Both the position numbers and the translations under genes were made by a program. From Infirmifilum lucidum (GTDB lineage Archaea > Thermoproteota > Thermoprotei > Thermofilales > Thermofilaceae), in the NCBI RefSeq assembly GCF_014876775.1, contig NZ_CP062310.1, positions 124,001 through 188,000 on the forward strand: a stretch of 64,000 bases of DNA, in the 5' to 3' direction. The notes under the pieces are model-generated. The model searched no databases and was not told the origin of the DNA. It worked only from the letters and a program-made list of their open reading frames with translations. This document shows, one piece after another, positions 24,478 to 33,251 of the stretch (within the stretch, counting starts at the first letter, position 1; every line of letters begins with the position of its first letter).

Positions 24478-24604
24478 CCGCCAGGAGGGGAGTACATGCA
24501 GGTGATGAGGCAAAGCCCTCCGAGCGGTGAGGAGGCTGCGCCCAACTGAGCCCATGGGGAAGCAGTTTGAGAGCTCGGGCGTCTGCCCACTACATCGACA
24601 ATAG
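24478..24604 (+). pseudogene. C-terminal tail remnant of an IS200/IS605 TnpB
   Basis: Right after the phosphoesterase stop the sequence reads PPGGEYMQVMRQSPPSGEE, then AAPN. After a one-base shift it continues EPMGKQFESSGVCPLHRQ to a stop at 24602-24604. I recognise this tail from crenarchaeal TnpB/OrfB proteins (family memory, not searched). The catalytic domains are absent. The 3' end of such genes also encodes the omega RNA, so the downstream 100-200 bp may be element debris. Confidence 0.5.
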
Positions 24605-25025
24605 CCTTCACCCCAGCGTACGCAATCCCGGCTCCGCCACAGAAGAAGCCGTAAGCTAGACAGTCATTGCGAGGCCCAGGTAGGGCAAGAGCACGCCGTA
24701 AAAACGGAAGCCTTGACCCTCGGGGTGCCCGGAATAGGTAAATACTTACCTTGTAACTTTGAGGATAGGTGGAGCCGATTGCTAACGAGGGATAAGCCGG
24801 CAGCCAGGACACGCGGTAACTGGCGGCTCTGCCAGCGCAGCCTTTGTCGTGGAACCGTCAATGCACTTTTGGGGCACTACTCCGCCTTTCAACATCTATA
24901 GTAGACGGGGCCCGGCACGGGTTTTGGGTTAGCCATACCGGCTCTTAAGCAACGTGTCTAGGCGCGAAGGGGCCACCGTGAAGGTATCTAACCTGAAGAG
25001 GAGAGGCGTGGTTGGAGGCGAGTTC
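24605..25025. other. 421-bp stretch without an intact gene
   Basis: No convincing coding frame. The first part probably derives from the right end of the TnpB element. A GC-rich repeat pair (CCGGCAGCC, then GGCGGCTCTGCC; about 24796-24836) is the only structure seen. A 26-codon frame at 24978-25058 runs antisense into the end of bioY and is not credible. Confidence 0.35.
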
Positions 25026-25571
25026 TCATACATATGGGACTCCGCGTATGGAGGGTAGTGCTTTCCGGACTCTGAGTGCCACCCATACTGCTACGAGTAC
25101 TTTCGCGGAGTCGCCTGGCAGGAACGGGACTGCCCCCAGGAGTAAGGCTTTCTCGAGGCCTATCCCCGTGACGCGCATCAACTGGAGTACTCCCAGGGCG
25201 TAGATCGCGGCTGTGGCCAGGAGGGAGGCCACCAGGAAATTCTTGAAGCTGGGGGGTCTACGCTCCGCGACGAGCCCCGCTATGTACGCTCCAGCGACAA
25301 AGCCTAAGAGGTATCCCCCTGTCGGCCCGAAGATCACGCCCACGCCGCCTCTACCGCCGGCGAAGACCGGCAAGCCAGAGGTGCCGAGCAGGAGGTAGAC
25401 GAGCTGGGACAGAACCCCCCTCCTACTCCCGACTACGAGCCCGGAGAGGTACACGAATAGGGTCTGCAGCGTGACGGGTACGGGGCTGAAGGGCAGGGGG
25501 ATGGCCACGTAGGCTCCCACAGCCGTGAGGGCAGCGAAGAGGCTCACAAGTGCAACGTCCAGGGGGCCCAT
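25026..25571 (-). CDS. bioY: Biotin transporter S component BioY
   Basis: 181 residues with six helices. Typical BioY segments are present: VAIPLPFSPVPVTLQTLFVY (about 23-42), a loop GVIFGPTGGYLLGF and a C-terminal GAVPFLPGDSAKVLVA. BioY binds biotin in the membrane and works alone or with an energy-coupling EcfAT module, none of which is encoded here. It follows the uridine phosphorylase gene by 15 bp in the same direction, so both may be co-transcribed: salvage of vitamin and nucleoside. Confidence 0.95.
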   Translation of the reverse strand: MGPLDVALVSLFAALTAVGAYVAIPLPFSPVPVTLQTLFVYLSGLVVGSRRGVLSQLVYLLLGTSGLPVFAGGRGGVGVIFGPTGGYLLGFVAGAYIAGLVAERRPPSFKNFLVASLLATAAIYALGVLQLMRVTGIGLEKALLLGAVPFLPGDSAKVLVAVWVALRVRKALPSIRGVPYV

Positions 25572-25586
25572 GCAGGCCCACCGTAC

Positions 25587-26417
25587 TCAGATGATGAGTG
25601 ACGGGTGGAAGAACTTCTTCCCGCGTTTCTGCTTCGCCTGATCCCACTCGTAGAGTATCCTGCCCGCCTCGTTCGCGACTCTCACGGCTGTCTCGACTCC
25701 TGCCTCCGGGACAAACTCGTCTGTAACCCTGTTAGCTATGACTGCTAGTACGGCTCCAGCCCTCGCCCCGTAGACGCCCGAGATGGTGAATATCGTCGCG
25801 GCCTCCATCTCGAAGCTCAGGACGCCCGCGGCCTGCAAGTCTGCCATTATGCTAGGGGACCAACTCGGCTGGTAGCCCCTGAAGCCGGGCCTGGACTGCC
25901 CAGTGTAGAAGGTGTCTGTCGAGGCGACCACCCCGACGTGGTACCTCGCCCCCAGGCTCTCCGCGGCCTCTACTAGGGCGAGTACGACTTCGTAGTGCGC
26001 GAGGGCGGGGTACTCTACCCTGACGTACTCCCCGCTAGCCCCGTCGAGCCTGACAGCCCCAGTGGCTATTATGACGTCTCCAACTCTTATGTCCCGCTGG
26101 ATTGCCCCTGTAGTGCCCACTCTTATGAACGTGTGCGCGCCGACCCTGAGTAGCTCCTCCAGCGCTATTGAGGCCGCTGGCCCGCCGATCCCCGTCGACG
26201 TGGCGGAGATGGGGGCGCCCCTGTACCTCCCAGTATGTGTCGTGTACTCGCGGTGTCTAGCCACTTCGCGCCTCTCCTCCCAGAAACTGGAGATCACTGA
26301 GACTCGATCCGGGTCGCCAGGCATCAGGACGTATGGGGCGACGTCGCCGGGCCTGCACCTGATGTGGTACTGTAGTCCGCCGCCCAGGTCGGGGGCTCTA
26401 GCGGAGACACTGGCCAT
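25587..26417 (-). CDS. udp: Uridine phosphorylase
   Basis: 276 residues of the NP-I phosphorylase family. Motifs seen: VLMPGDPDRV near the N-terminus (phosphate loop), TGIGGPAASIALEEL, RVGTTGAIQ (phosphate binding) and FEMEAATIFTISG (nucleoside binding; the uridine-type EMEAATI). The enzyme splits uridine with phosphate to uracil and ribose-1-phosphate in pyrimidine salvage. Start ATG 26417. Confidence 0.92.
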   Translation of the reverse strand: MASVSARAPDLGGGLQYHIRCRPGDVAPYVLMPGDPDRVSVISSFWEERREVARHREYTTHTGRYRGAPISATSTGIGGPAASIALEELLRVGAHTFIRVGTTGAIQRDIRVGDVIIATGAVRLDGASGEYVRVEYPALAHYEVVLALVEAAESLGARYHVGVVASTDTFYTGQSRPGFRGYQPSWSPSIMADLQAAGVLSFEMEAATIFTISGVYGARAGAVLAVIANRVTDEFVPEAGVETAVRVANEAGRILYEWDQAKQKRGKKFFHPSLII

Positions 26418-26473
26418 ACTTGAGTGTTAGGGGAGGGTAAATAAAAATCCTAGCCTTCGTGGGTCGTCGAATG

Positions 26474-27250
26474 TTAGTCTTCTACAGTTGCCTTCTCGAA
26501 GGCTCTAGTCCCCACGAAGAGCAGAGTTGCCGTGAGGGCTAGCAGTAGAGCCGTGTCTAGTGCTGGGTTGAAGTACGACACTCCGGTAAGCCAGTACCTC
26601 ATGCCGTCTACAGCGTACGTCGCGGGGTTTAAGTAGGCTGCAGCTTTCATCCACTCCGGCATCGTGGATATAGGGTAGAAGATACCGCTCATGAAGAGGA
26701 GGGGCATTGTCACGAGGTTAACTACCATCTGGAAGCCCTCCATGCTCGAGATCTTGACGGACAGGGCTATCCCGAGAGAGGCGAAGCCCAGGGAGAGCAG
26801 TAGGCCGTAGAGGAACGCGGGTAACACGCCTCCAGGGTTAAGGCCCGGGGCTACGAGGAACAGTAGAGCGAGCACGATCATCGCCTGTATGTTCACTACC
26901 AGCGCGTCGCCGAGAGCGCGCCCGAGGATAACTTCCGAGCGCGAGGCTGGAGCCACTAGAGTCTCTTTCAGGAAGCCGAACTGCTTGTCCCATATCACGG
27001 AGACGCCGCTCATGAAAGAACCTGTCATGACCGTCATGGCGACCATGCCCGACGCCAAGTACGTGAGGTAGTCGAGGCCGCCGAATAAGGCCCTGGCCCC
27101 CGGGAAGCTGAAGGCCCTGCTCCACCCCATACCGAAGAACACTATCCAGATTAGAGGCTGGACTATAGTTATAACCAGCCTGGAGCGCGCGTTGACGAAC
27201 CTCTTAACCTGCCTGTATACCATCGGCACTACTCCTCTCACGCTCACCAC
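26474..27250 (-). CDS. ABC-2 type multidrug exporter permease
   Basis: 258 residues with six helices. An N-terminal cytosolic helix (PMVYRQVKRFVNARSRLV) is followed by LIWIVFFGMGWS, then a conserved KETLVAPASRSEVILGRALG loop and a late PLLFMSGIFYPISTMPEWM, all typical of DrrB-like ABC-2 permeases. It overlaps the ATPase gene upstream by 7 bp. With it and the PadR regulator it forms a three-gene efflux operon. Confidence 0.92.
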   Translation of the reverse strand: MVSVRGVVPMVYRQVKRFVNARSRLVITIVQPLIWIVFFGMGWSRAFSFPGARALFGGLDYLTYLASGMVAMTVMTGSFMSGVSVIWDKQFGFLKETLVAPASRSEVILGRALGDALVVNIQAMIVLALLFLVAPGLNPGGVLPAFLYGLLLSLGFASLGIALSVKISSMEGFQMVVNLVTMPLLFMSGIFYPISTMPEWMKAAAYLNPATYAVDGMRYWLTGVSYFNPALDTALLLALTATLLFVGTRAFEKATVED

Positions 27251-28230
27251 CTCCTGTGCGGGGGCCTAAAGCCACCCTCTTCAAGGGAGTCGCGCAGCTC
27301 GCGCCCAGTCAGGTTTATGAAGACCTCGTTCAGCGTCGGCCTCCTGTAGGTCACTTCTACTATTCTCAAGCCCATCACGTTGGCTAGCTCAAATATCCTG
27401 GGTAGAGCGGTGGACGCGCTCCTCACTGCAAGCTGGATAGTGTCTCTCCCCACAGGCTTACAGCTCTCGACGAAGTCGGCCTCTATGCACGGGGCAGGCG
27501 CCTGGTAGCCGTCGAGTTTAAGGTATATTACTTCGCCCCCCAGCTTCGACTTAAGCTCTTCTGGAGGCCCCTCAGCCTTTATCTTGCCGTGATCCATTAT
27601 GGCTATCCGCTCGCACAGCTGGTCAGCCTCGTCCATGTAGTGCGTGGTCAGGAGTATTGTCGTCCCGTGCTCCCTCTTAATAGCCATGATGTAGTCCCAT
27701 ATCTTCACCCTGGTCTGTGGGTCAAGGCCTATTGTGGGCTCGTCGAGGAAGAGTATCTCCGGCTCGTGGAGAAGCGAGCGGGCGATCTCGAGCCTCCTCC
27801 TCATGCCGCCCGAGAAGTACCTCACGAGCTTGTTGGCGTACTGTTTAAGCTCGACGAAGTCTAGTAGCTCGTAGATCCTCCTCTTGAGCTCCTCCCCGCT
27901 CAGTCCGTAGAGCCTCCCGTGTATGTACATGTTGTCGTACGCCGTGAGCTGGTTGTCGAGGCTTGGATCCTGGAAGACGATGCCTATGTGCTTCCTAACC
28001 TCGTGCGGCTGTTTCACCACGTCGAAGCCCGCCACCAGGGCCTTGCCGCTAGTGGGGCGCAGTAGAGTCGTCAGGATGTGGATCGTCGTGGTCTTGCCGG
28101 CGCCGTTGGGGCCTAGCAGGCCGTATATCTCGCCGCTCTTGACCCTGAAGCTCACGTGGTCTACAGCTGTGACGTCCTTGAACTTCTTAACGAGGTCTTC
28201 TACAACGATAGCCTCACCCACTCCCACCAC
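27244..28230 (-). CDS. ABC transporter ATPase, DrrA type
   Basis: 328 residues. Walker A GPNGAGKTT (about 39-47), signature FSGGMRRRLEIA, Walker B ILFLDEPTIGLDP and the switch His in LLTTHYMD are intact. The C-terminal extension (after about 225) with RRPTLNEVFINLTG is characteristic of daunorubicin-type exporter ATPases. It energises the permease at 26474-27250. Its start overlaps the PadR gene by 17 bp. Confidence 0.95.
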   Translation of the reverse strand: MVGVGEAIVVEDLVKKFKDVTAVDHVSFRVKSGEIYGLLGPNGAGKTTTIHILTTLLRPTSGKALVAGFDVVKQPHEVRKHIGIVFQDPSLDNQLTAYDNMYIHGRLYGLSGEELKRRIYELLDFVELKQYANKLVRYFSGGMRRRLEIARSLLHEPEILFLDEPTIGLDPQTRVKIWDYIMAIKREHGTTILLTTHYMDEADQLCERIAIMDHGKIKAEGPPEELKSKLGGEVIYLKLDGYQAPAPCIEADFVESCKPVGRDTIQLAVRSASTALPRIFELANVMGLRIVEVTYRRPTLNEVFINLTGRELRDSLEEGGFRPPHRRW

Positions 28231-28690
28231 CCCTTATTATCTCGAGAACCCTATACTCGAAGTCCAGAATAGCTTTCCTGAGCTCCTCGACCTGCCTGTC
28301 GCTCAGCCCACCCATACTCTCTATGATGTCTTCTACAACGCGGAAAACGCGCGAAAGGCCGGACTCGCTGAACCTCTTGAAAGACCTGGCGAGCCTCAGA
28401 GCGTCTTCAACCTGCCTGCGATGGCTCTCCAGGACAGCCCTGCCCCCCTCGCTTAGTCGGTAGACCTTCACTCGCCTACCGTCTCTCTCAACCTCCTCGA
28501 CCTCGACAAGCCCGTTGCGAACCAAGCTCTTGAGCACTGGGAAGAAAGCGCCGCTACTAGGCATGAAGCCCATGACCTCGCCGAGCCTCCTCATCACACC
28601 GTAAGCGTGGTTCGGCCCTTCGCTCAGCATGTGGAGGGTGAGTAGCTTCATGGCCCCCCGAAACCTAGCCTTGAGCCTGGATCTCTGCAT
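28214..28690 (-). CDS. PadR-family repressor
   Basis: 158 residues. The winged helix spans about 12-80 with HMLSEGPNHAYGVMRRLGEVMGF (split here around the recognition helix), then FFPVLKSLVRNGLVEVEE and a wing VERDGRRVKVYRLSEGG. The rest is the PadR C-terminal dimerisation coiled coil. PadR proteins repress multidrug pumps and release DNA on drug binding, which fits the coupled exporter genes. A palindrome lies directly upstream (28694-28723). Confidence 0.92.
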   Translation of the reverse strand: MQRSRLKARFRGAMKLLTLHMLSEGPNHAYGVMRRLGEVMGFMPSSGAFFPVLKSLVRNGLVEVEEVERDGRRVKVYRLSEGGRAVLESHRRQVEDALRLARSFKRFSESGLSRVFRVVEDIIESMGGLSDRQVEELRKAILDFEYRVLEIIRGGGSG

Positions 28691-28693
28691 ATA

Positions 28694-28723
28694 TGTCTAT
28701 AGACAGTCTATATACATGTCTAT
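28694..28723 (-). promoter_or_regulatory. PadR operator overlapping the promoter
   Basis: TGTCTATAGACA (28694-28705) is a perfect 12-bp palindrome. GTCTATA occurs twice, at 28695-28701 and 28706-28712, and a third, near-identical GTCTATT follows at 28718-28724. The whole fits ATGT-n-ACAT-type PadR sites and overlaps the TATA-like TCTATATA, 4-33 bp before the regulator ATG. Binding there would block the promoter of the three-gene efflux operon (autoregulation, inference). Confidence 0.65.
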
Positions 28724-28783
28724 TTAAGCTTTTCCATAGAGGGACGGGCGAACTTTTTTAGCAAGTTTCGAGGTGTTATGAGT

Positions 28784-28838
28784 GGGATGATGGAAGGTCT
28801 GGAGCCCTGAGGAGTGATGAAGAACACGGCCTGACTCT
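28784..28838 (+). ncRNA. Candidate C/D box sRNA
   Basis: In order: C box ATGATGG (28787-28793, one mismatch to RUGAUGA), 13 nt, D' CTGA (28807-28810), 3-4 nt, C' GTGATGA (28814-28820), 10 nt, D CTGA (28831-28834). Spacing of both guides and of D' to C' is right for archaeal 2'-O-methylation guide RNAs. The sequence lies in a non-coding gap between the PadR promoter and an MFS gene. The terminal stem is weak and targets were not searched. Confidence 0.55.
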
Positions 28839-28925
28839 CTTGAGGAACTATTTTAAGGCCTTGAAGTTTAGATCTATGGAAACTTTGTGCAAAAAGTTTA
28901 AGTCCTACTAGCGAGAAGAGCACTC

Positions 28926-30203
28926 GTGTCACAAGGGCAAGAGTTCAGCTACTTCAAAGTGTTTCTCCTGGGCTTCGGCTTCTTCGGCATAAGCATCATC
29001 TGGTCCATATACAACTCCTACGTCCCGATATTCCTGAAGCAGCTCGGGCTAGCCTCGTGGCTCGTAGGGTTCATAATGACGATAGACAACCTCTTCGCAG
29101 TCGTCCTACTACCGTACCTAGGCGTCTTAAGCGACGTCACGAGAACCAAGATCGGCAGGAGGAAGCCCTACATCCTCCTAGGCGCCCCGCCGGCGGCCCT
29201 GACTTTTGCCCTTATACCGCTCTTCAGGGGCGAGCTCCTCCCAATGATGGCTGTCATAGTAGCGATGAACCTCTCCATGGCCCTGTTCAGATCCCCCGTC
29301 ATAGCCTTCATGCCGGACATCACGCCGAGCGAGAAGAGGAGCCAGGCGAATGGAATCATAAACTTCATGGGCGGTGTGGGGTCTCTGCTGGCGTTCTTCG
29401 CCGGGTCTGTGCTGTACAGAATGAATCTGTCCTACCCGTTCATCGCCTCCGGGGCTGTCCTACTCCTCTCGAGCCTCCTGGTTGTACTGCTCGTAGACGA
29501 GCCGGAGGAGTTCAAAGTCAGGGAGAGGAGCGGGCCGAGCTTCTCGGAGGTGCTGAGGAAGACATTCAGGCAGAGCTTCAGCGAGCTTGCAGGCAACATC
29601 AGGCTAGCGGTTACAGACCCCGATAGGAGCCTGCTCTTCATGCTCTCATCGATCTTCCTCTGGTTCGTAGGCTACAATGCGATCGAGACCTTCTTCACGA
29701 GCTACGCTAAGTGGTACATGGGCATAGACGAGGCTACAGGCTCGTTCATCCTGGGCTTCGTGGCGCTCGGCTTCCTCATATTCTCCCTACCTGCGGGCTT
29801 CATAGGAGCCAGGCTCGGGAGGAGGAGGACGATGATGCTGGGGCTCCTGCTACTAGTCTCACTGCTGGCCGGCGTCCACGTAGCGGCTCACAGCCTTAGC
29901 GGGGGCTCGCTAGTAGCCCTCGTAGAGGCCTTGTTCTTCCTCGGCGGCTTCGCCTGGGCGCTCGTCAACGTCAACAGCCTCCCGACGGTCGTGGACATGA
30001 CTACGCGCGAGAGGCTCGGAGCATACACGGGGCTGTACTACTTCGCCTCCCAGAGCGCCGCGATAATAGCCCCTCCCATCGCAGGGCTCTTCATAGACAT
30101 GCTCGGGTACTCCACGCTCATGCCATACTCCATAGCATTCTTACTCCTGTCAGCCGCCACTCTCCAGTTTGTCAAAAAGGGAGAAGCTAGAAAAGGCTTC
30201 TAA
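28926..30203 (+). CDS. MFS transporter
   Basis: 425 residues from GTG 28926, with twelve helices in two halves. The loop 2-3 motif is YLGVLSDVTRTKIGRRKPYIL (split as GVLSDVT and IGRRKP), like the D-x3-G-RRK signature of sugar-type MFS carriers. The second half repeats GARLGRRRTMMLG. A charged cytosolic loop links the halves (about 205-230). The substrate is unknown. A TATA-like TTTAAG lies about 25 bp upstream, suggesting a leaderless transcript. Confidence 0.88.
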   Translation: MSQGQEFSYFKVFLLGFGFFGISIIWSIYNSYVPIFLKQLGLASWLVGFIMTIDNLFAVVLLPYLGVLSDVTRTKIGRRKPYILLGAPPAALTFALIPLFRGELLPMMAVIVAMNLSMALFRSPVIAFMPDITPSEKRSQANGIINFMGGVGSLLAFFAGSVLYRMNLSYPFIASGAVLLLSSLLVVLLVDEPEEFKVRERSGPSFSEVLRKTFRQSFSELAGNIRLAVTDPDRSLLFMLSSIFLWFVGYNAIETFFTSYAKWYMGIDEATGSFILGFVALGFLIFSLPAGFIGARLGRRRTMMLGLLLLVSLLAGVHVAAHSLSGGSLVALVEALFFLGGFAWALVNVNSLPTVVDMTTRERLGAYTGLYYFASQSAAIIAPPIAGLFIDMLGYSTLMPYSIAFLLLSAATLQFVKKGEARKGF

Positions 30204-30347
30204 AAACCTTTTTCTTTAAATGTTTCTAGGCGCCGCTCAGGCTACACGTGGAAGAGTACGCTCACAGGTTCCAGCCTGACGTGCCAGCTCTGGTGAAAGC
30301 GGCGTACTGAGCCCCCACGACCGCCAGCACGTGAAGATGGCTGTTCT

Positions 30348-30379
30348 CCGAGGGCTAGGGTTAGCAGTGAAGCCCTCGG
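30348..30379. repeat. 9-bp inverted repeat in a 241-bp gene-free stretch
   Basis: CCGAGGGCT (30348-30356) and AGCCCTCGG (30371-30379) with a 14-base loop, between the convergent MFS (ends 30203) and oxidase (ends 30445) genes. It could form a terminator-like hairpin for either strand. The rest of 30204-30444 holds no recognisable gene. Confidence 0.35.
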
Positions 30380-30444
30380 CAGGCTTGTTGAACTCTACGC
30401 GGAGTATATTCTGGGAACCTGGAGTAAAAACTAGTTAAAGAAAG

Positions 30445-31632
30445 CTACTCCTTTTTGAAGAAGACGACGTAAAGGAAGTATCCCGCCGCGGCGAACAGCA
30501 CTACAAGGGCTAGGATTGTTACGGAATAGAGTGCAGGGTCTAGCGCCAGGGGGCTGGTGTTCCTGAGGTCTAGTGACCTGCCAAGTATAGTTCTCCACGG
30601 CTCAGGCACACTGGACGCTACTAGCGGCAGGTTTGCGACGAAGTAGGGGTACTGGCTGAAAGCGTTAAGGTACTCGCCTGTGAGCACTGTTAGGGCTGCG
30701 AGGACAGCCGCCAGAATCGAGTACGTGTAGCCTCTCTTCGTCGCTGCCTCGCCTGGTCTGAGCACCATTAGCTCTAGGAGCAGGTAGGCCTGTAGCACTA
30801 CGAGAGCCATCTTAAGCAGGAAGAGCCAGGAGTAGTCCGAGAACCTCTGTACCCCCTGGATAGCCCAGCCGAGAGACGAGAATATGTTGTTAAACTTTAT
30901 CGGGGTGTTCGTCAGCGACACGGCATACCACGCGCCGAGTATAGCCATCGCGAAGAGGCCTACAGTGCCCCACTTCAAGCCGTCCAGGTAGAGGCTCTCC
31001 TCGGCTCCGGACAGCTCCCCGCTCCTCAGGCCCTTGAACGCGAACACGGCCGAGACGAAGAGCGCCCCCAGCGCGAGCGCCCCCACGACGCTCTTGAGGT
31101 ACAGGGGCAGGAACGTCGGGTTGGCCAGGGCCTGTAGCACGTTCAGCGACGGCTTCCCGTCGAATTCTAGTCCGATGGGGGTGTTCAGGAACGCGAACAC
31201 AGCCCTGAAGCCCAGGGGGATCAAGTATGCAGTAACGGTTAGCAGGACGCCCGTGTAGAAGTGCGTCCTGGAGTCGAACGCGTCCCAGCCGTACCAGTAG
31301 GCGACGATGGCGAAGAAGTGGAGGACTATTGCCACTATCGCGATCCCAAAGGGTACCATCGTTATGTTGCCCGCAACCCCCACGAACTCTGGGTAGAAGC
31401 TCAGCAGGAAGACTGTAAACGCCGTCCCCATGACTCCCGCTAGCGCGTACGTCGCCGCGTAGATCCTAAAAAGGCCCCTGCTAGCCTCCACGAGCTGGGA
31501 GTCTCCCGTGGACTCGGCCCGCCTCTTGAGGATGGGGACTAGGGTTGCAAGGGCAATACCCACGTTGACTGCTACAATGTGTATCCCGAAGACGAGTGCA
31601 AGGAAGAAAATAGAGATGCCCACAGCCCTCAC
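30445..31632 (-). CDS. bd-type quinol oxidase second subunit (CydA'- or CydB-like)
   Basis: 395 residues with about nine helices, overlapping the CydA stop by 4 bp. The first helix (FGIHIVAVNVGIALATLVPILK) has a His and Gly pattern like helix I of CydA rather than CydB. No quinol-binding GRKPW loop is present. This fits the archaeal bd enzymes in which a CydA paralogue (CydA') replaces CydB. I cannot exclude a divergent CydB. It should form the heterodimer with the 540-residue subunit in the cytoplasmic membrane. Confidence 0.75.
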   Translation of the reverse strand: MRAVGISIFFLALVFGIHIVAVNVGIALATLVPILKRRAESTGDSQLVEASRGLFRIYAATYALAGVMGTAFTVFLLSFYPEFVGVAGNITMVPFGIAIVAIVLHFFAIVAYWYGWDAFDSRTHFYTGVLLTVTAYLIPLGFRAVFAFLNTPIGLEFDGKPSLNVLQALANPTFLPLYLKSVVGALALGALFVSAVFAFKGLRSGELSGAEESLYLDGLKWGTVGLFAMAILGAWYAVSLTNTPIKFNNIFSSLGWAIQGVQRFSDYSWLFLLKMALVVLQAYLLLELMVLRPGEAATKRGYTYSILAAVLAALTVLTGEYLNAFSQYPYFVANLPLVASSVPEPWRTILGRSLDLRNTSPLALDPALYSVTILALVVLFAAAGYFLYVVFFKKE

Positions 31633-33251
31633 CCTTTAACCGACGGCTCGTACAGGACTTTCCAGGACGCGTACACCAGCCCTGCCAGCGCGCCCAGGAA
31701 CAGCAAGGCCACGATGACGTAGGCTAGGGGGTCTGCGGGGTTCGCCGTGTGGGCTACGTCGACGGTCATGACGCCGTACACGGTCCACGGCTTCCTGCCT
31801 ATCTCGCGTACAGCCCAGCCGAGGAAGCTGACGAGCTGCGCTAGAACAGGGGACAGAGCCCCGAGCCACAGTAGATAGCCTGGGAGGTTCGCCCTCCTGT
31901 ACAGGAGGAGTACCAGTAGCAGTGCGTACAAGCCCAAGAGCACGGACAGCCCTACCTTGGCGTAGTAGAGGTAGTGCACCACGAGCGGCGGCCTGCAGTC
32001 CGTGACGCGCGGCGCTCCGAGGAGAGTGCAGTAGTCAACGGGTATGCCGTCGTAGCCCGGTAGCCTGGCGTCGAAGCTCCCGTAGGCTATGAAGGCCATG
32101 AGCTTCTCCAGGCCTAGGAGCCTGGATATGCTGAGTATGGAGGAGCTAGTTCCCTCCATGGCGGCGAGCTTCTCGGGGTTGTACTTCGCTATCTCCTCGC
32201 CCATGACGTGGCCGAAGACTGCTCCCTGGAGGAAGACTGTCAGGAGCGAGGCGATAGCTCCAAACTTCAAGCCTAGCAGGTAGTACTCCCTACTCTTCTC
32301 GTCCCTAGACCTGAGCAGGAGTAGCGAGTACGCGCCCAGGACTGTGAAGGCCGTTACCGTGAGGCCTGCGCCGATAGAGTGGAGTAGGGTGCCGGGGTAG
32401 ACTGGCGACTGGAAAGTCACGGTAGTGTAGCCCACTGTCTGGACTGTCAGGAGTAGGATCCTGTCCACGACGTCCTTTACGAGGAGGTCTCCCACAGCGC
32501 CCACAGCCTCGGGCTTGACGACGAGCTTCAAGACGCTGTCTCTGACTCTAACGCCTCCCCAGGCTTCAGCCGCCAGCCTTGCCACGATCCTCGACGGCAT
32601 CTTCACAGCCACGCCCTGCCCGGTGTCGCCCACGACTTCCATGCCGAGAGACTGCAGCTTGCCCACGTCGAGCACGCCCACTATCTCCCTCGGGACGACG
32701 AGGAGCACCTTGGGGTAGCCCTGGTCGTACTTCCACCCCGAGAACGGGTCGTATGCCGGCACGATGCCGGTTGGCGCAACCATATAGCTGTTGACGCTGG
32801 TGATCATAGCCCCGCTGAACCACGCGCCGAACATTGCCAGGAAGGCGACCGCTATCTTCGCGTTGGTTGAGAGCTTACCCCACCCGAAGACCAGGAGGTA
32901 TATGAAGACTATCTCTGTCAGGAAGGCGAATATCTCGAGGTACAGGGGGAAGAAGAGGTACCTGCCGGCGGCCTCCAGCACGTTAGGCCATACAACTACT
33001 AGCCCAAACTCGCTGGCAGTCCCCGACGCTGCCCCCACTGCGAAGACTAAGCCTAGAGCCTTGGTCATCGTCCTAGCCATGCGCTCCCACCTCGAGTCCC
33101 CGCTCTTCTTGTAGGCTAGCAGTGCAACTGCGATTAGCAGGGGCAAGCCCAGGACGTATTGCAGTATCAGCCAGTGGATCTCTATGCCGATGGTGCTTAG
33201 AACCCTGTCGGGCGCCGCAGGGTAGCTAAGCCACTGCTCTAGAAGGTTCAT
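31629..33251 (-). CDS. cydA: bd-type quinol oxidase subunit I
   Basis: 540 residues with about nine helices. Conserved features: His in GIEIHWLILQYVLG (about 26, haem ligand position), SGTASEFGLVVVWPN (about 76-90), IFAFLTEIVFIYLLVFGW and, late, GWAVREIGRKPWTVYG, equal to the CydA GRQPW motif with Q changed to K. The Q-loop region between (about 165-260) is long and polar. The enzyme oxidises quinol and reduces O2, so this organism can at least detoxify oxygen. The start is ATG 33251. Confidence 0.88.
   Translation of the reverse strand: MNLLEQWLSYPAAPDRVLSTIGIEIHWLILQYVLGLPLLIAVALLAYKKSGDSRWERMARTMTKALGLVFAVGAASGTASEFGLVVVWPNVLEAAGRYLFFPLYLEIFAFLTEIVFIYLLVFGWGKLSTNAKIAVAFLAMFGAWFSGAMITSVNSYMVAPTGIVPAYDPFSGWKYDQGYPKVLLVVPREIVGVLDVGKLQSLGMEVVGDTGQGVAVKMPSRIVARLAAEAWGGVRVRDSVLKLVVKPEAVGAVGDLLVKDVVDRILLLTVQTVGYTTVTFQSPVYPGTLLHSIGAGLTVTAFTVLGAYSLLLLRSRDEKSREYYLLGLKFGAIASLLTVFLQGAVFGHVMGEEIAKYNPEKLAAMEGTSSSILSISRLLGLEKLMAFIAYGSFDARLPGYDGIPVDYCTLLGAPRVTDCRPPLVVHYLYYAKVGLSVLLGLYALLLVLLLYRRANLPGYLLWLGALSPVLAQLVSFLGWAVREIGRKPWTVYGVMTVDVAHTANPADPLAYVIVALLFLGALAGLVYASWKVLYEPSVKG

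Noticed and set aside
24497-24555. C/D box sRNA-like order: GTGATGA, 11 nt, CCGA, TGAGGA, 12 nt, CTGA
   Set aside because: The D' and C' boxes are imperfect and the stretch is better explained as codons of a TnpB C-terminal tail.
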